Assembly: GCA_023422955.1 (NCBI GenBank)
Contig: JAFAGG010000088.1
Location: 1-23,238, forward strand
Direction of reading: 5' to 3'
Source: Pseudomonadota bacterium
GTDB taxonomy: Bacteria; Pseudomonadota; Gammaproteobacteria; Burkholderiales; Burkholderiaceae_D
Length of the DNA stretch: 23,238 nucleotides
Shown: positions 23,113 through 23,238 of the stretch, piece after piece
How positions within the stretch are numbered: position 1 is the first letter of the stretch
How the letters are laid out: every line of letters starts with the position of its first letter
The notes under the pieces: generated by a model
The model's database searches: none
What the model was told of the DNA's origin: nothing
Seen by the model: the letters and a program-made list of their open reading frames with translations, nothing else
Made by a program: the position numbers and the translations under genes

Positions 23113-23238
23113 GAGACAGTTTAAAAACTCATTGGAAAGAGATTCGATGTAACAGCAAAGCGCTCATGGCGAGGTAGATCATGTTTTGTGAGACATCGAT
23201 GCGTTTTTCATAATCCCGCACCAGCCGACGCCACCGCA
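23113..23238 (-). mobile_element. IS5-family insertion sequence, one end (continues beyond window)
   Basis: The transposase end at 23129 and an AT-rich terminal sequence starting GAGACAGTTTAAAAACTC at 23113 mark the edge of an insertion sequence. The preceding TGA (23110-23112) could be one copy of a 3-bp TNA target duplication, as made by IS1031-type members of the IS5 family. The exact end is inferred because the other terminus is outside the window. Confidence 0.75.
23129..23238 (-). CDS. IS5-family transposase, C-terminal end (partial)
   Basis: The minus strand gives 35 residues to a TGA stop: RWRRLVRDYEKRIDVSQN then MIYLAMSALLLHRISFQ. The RRLVRDYE....MIYLAM.....R pattern is the C-terminal signature of IS5-family DDE transposases (IS427/IS1031 type), where the final catalytic glutamate lies shortly upstream in the W..ERTF motif, here outside the window. 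No stop or frameshift is visible in the part present, so the copy may be intact. Confidence 0.85.
   Translation of the reverse strand, partial: RWRRLVRDYEKRIDVSQNMIYLAMSALLLHRISFQ

Noticed and set aside
1..23238. CRISPR arrays, tRNA or rRNA genes, prophage, toxin-antitoxin or defence genes
   Set aside because: No regularly spaced repeats, no tRNA-like cloverleafs or rRNA sequence were noticed, and nearly all sequence is accounted for by core genes.

Overview
The window reads as ordinary chromosomal housekeeping sequence from a betaproteobacterium. It is most likely a Burkholderiales member of the Oxalobacteraceae type (Herminiimonas/Janthinobacterium-like). This is inferred from protein similarity that I recognise by eye and from the gene order leuC-leuD-leuB-asd-fimV-truA-trpF-trpB-trpA-accD, which is typical of that order. 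No database search was possible. The DNA is moderately GC-rich and densely coding, with two-thirds of the genes on the minus strand.

Minus strand, read from about 19.7 kb down to 1: a YihY-family membrane protein; a two-CBS-domain protein; an LplT-like MFS transporter; aroC (chorismate synthase); an HcaT-like MFS permease whose stop overlaps the start of an M48 metallopeptidase lipoprotein; leuC, a small lipoprotein, leuD and leuB (leucine synthesis); asd (aspartate-semialdehyde dehydrogenase); fimV (large LysM inner-membrane protein, closed by a strong terminator); then truA, trpF, trpB, trpA and accD, the last running off the left edge. The biosynthetic theme is clear: aroC makes chorismate, trpFBA use it for tryptophan, leuCDB make leucine, asd feeds the aspartate family and accD starts fatty acid synthesis.

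Plus strand, 19.8-23.1 kb: a compact four-gene operon of wrbA (flavodoxin-like quinone reductase), a DUF2069 membrane protein, an FAD-linked 2-hydroxyacid dehydrogenase of the D-2-hydroxyglutarate dehydrogenase type, and a pirin. The first three genes overlap each other, and wrbA appears to be transcribed as a leaderless mRNA from a consensus TATAAT box. An IS5-family insertion sequence begins 14 bases after the pirin stop codon and runs off the right edge.

I did not find a convincing new multi-gene system. The best leads are: a catalytic Asp-to-Glu change in TrpA; a strong terminator sitting only 15 bases upstream of the truA start; the likely leaderless wrbA; the redox operon with its unknown DUF2069 membrane protein; the permease/peptidase translational coupling; and two perfect 14-bp intergenic hairpins without a U tract. 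The 375-base stretch between the CBS gene and yihY (18031-18405) holds no gene that I can support.
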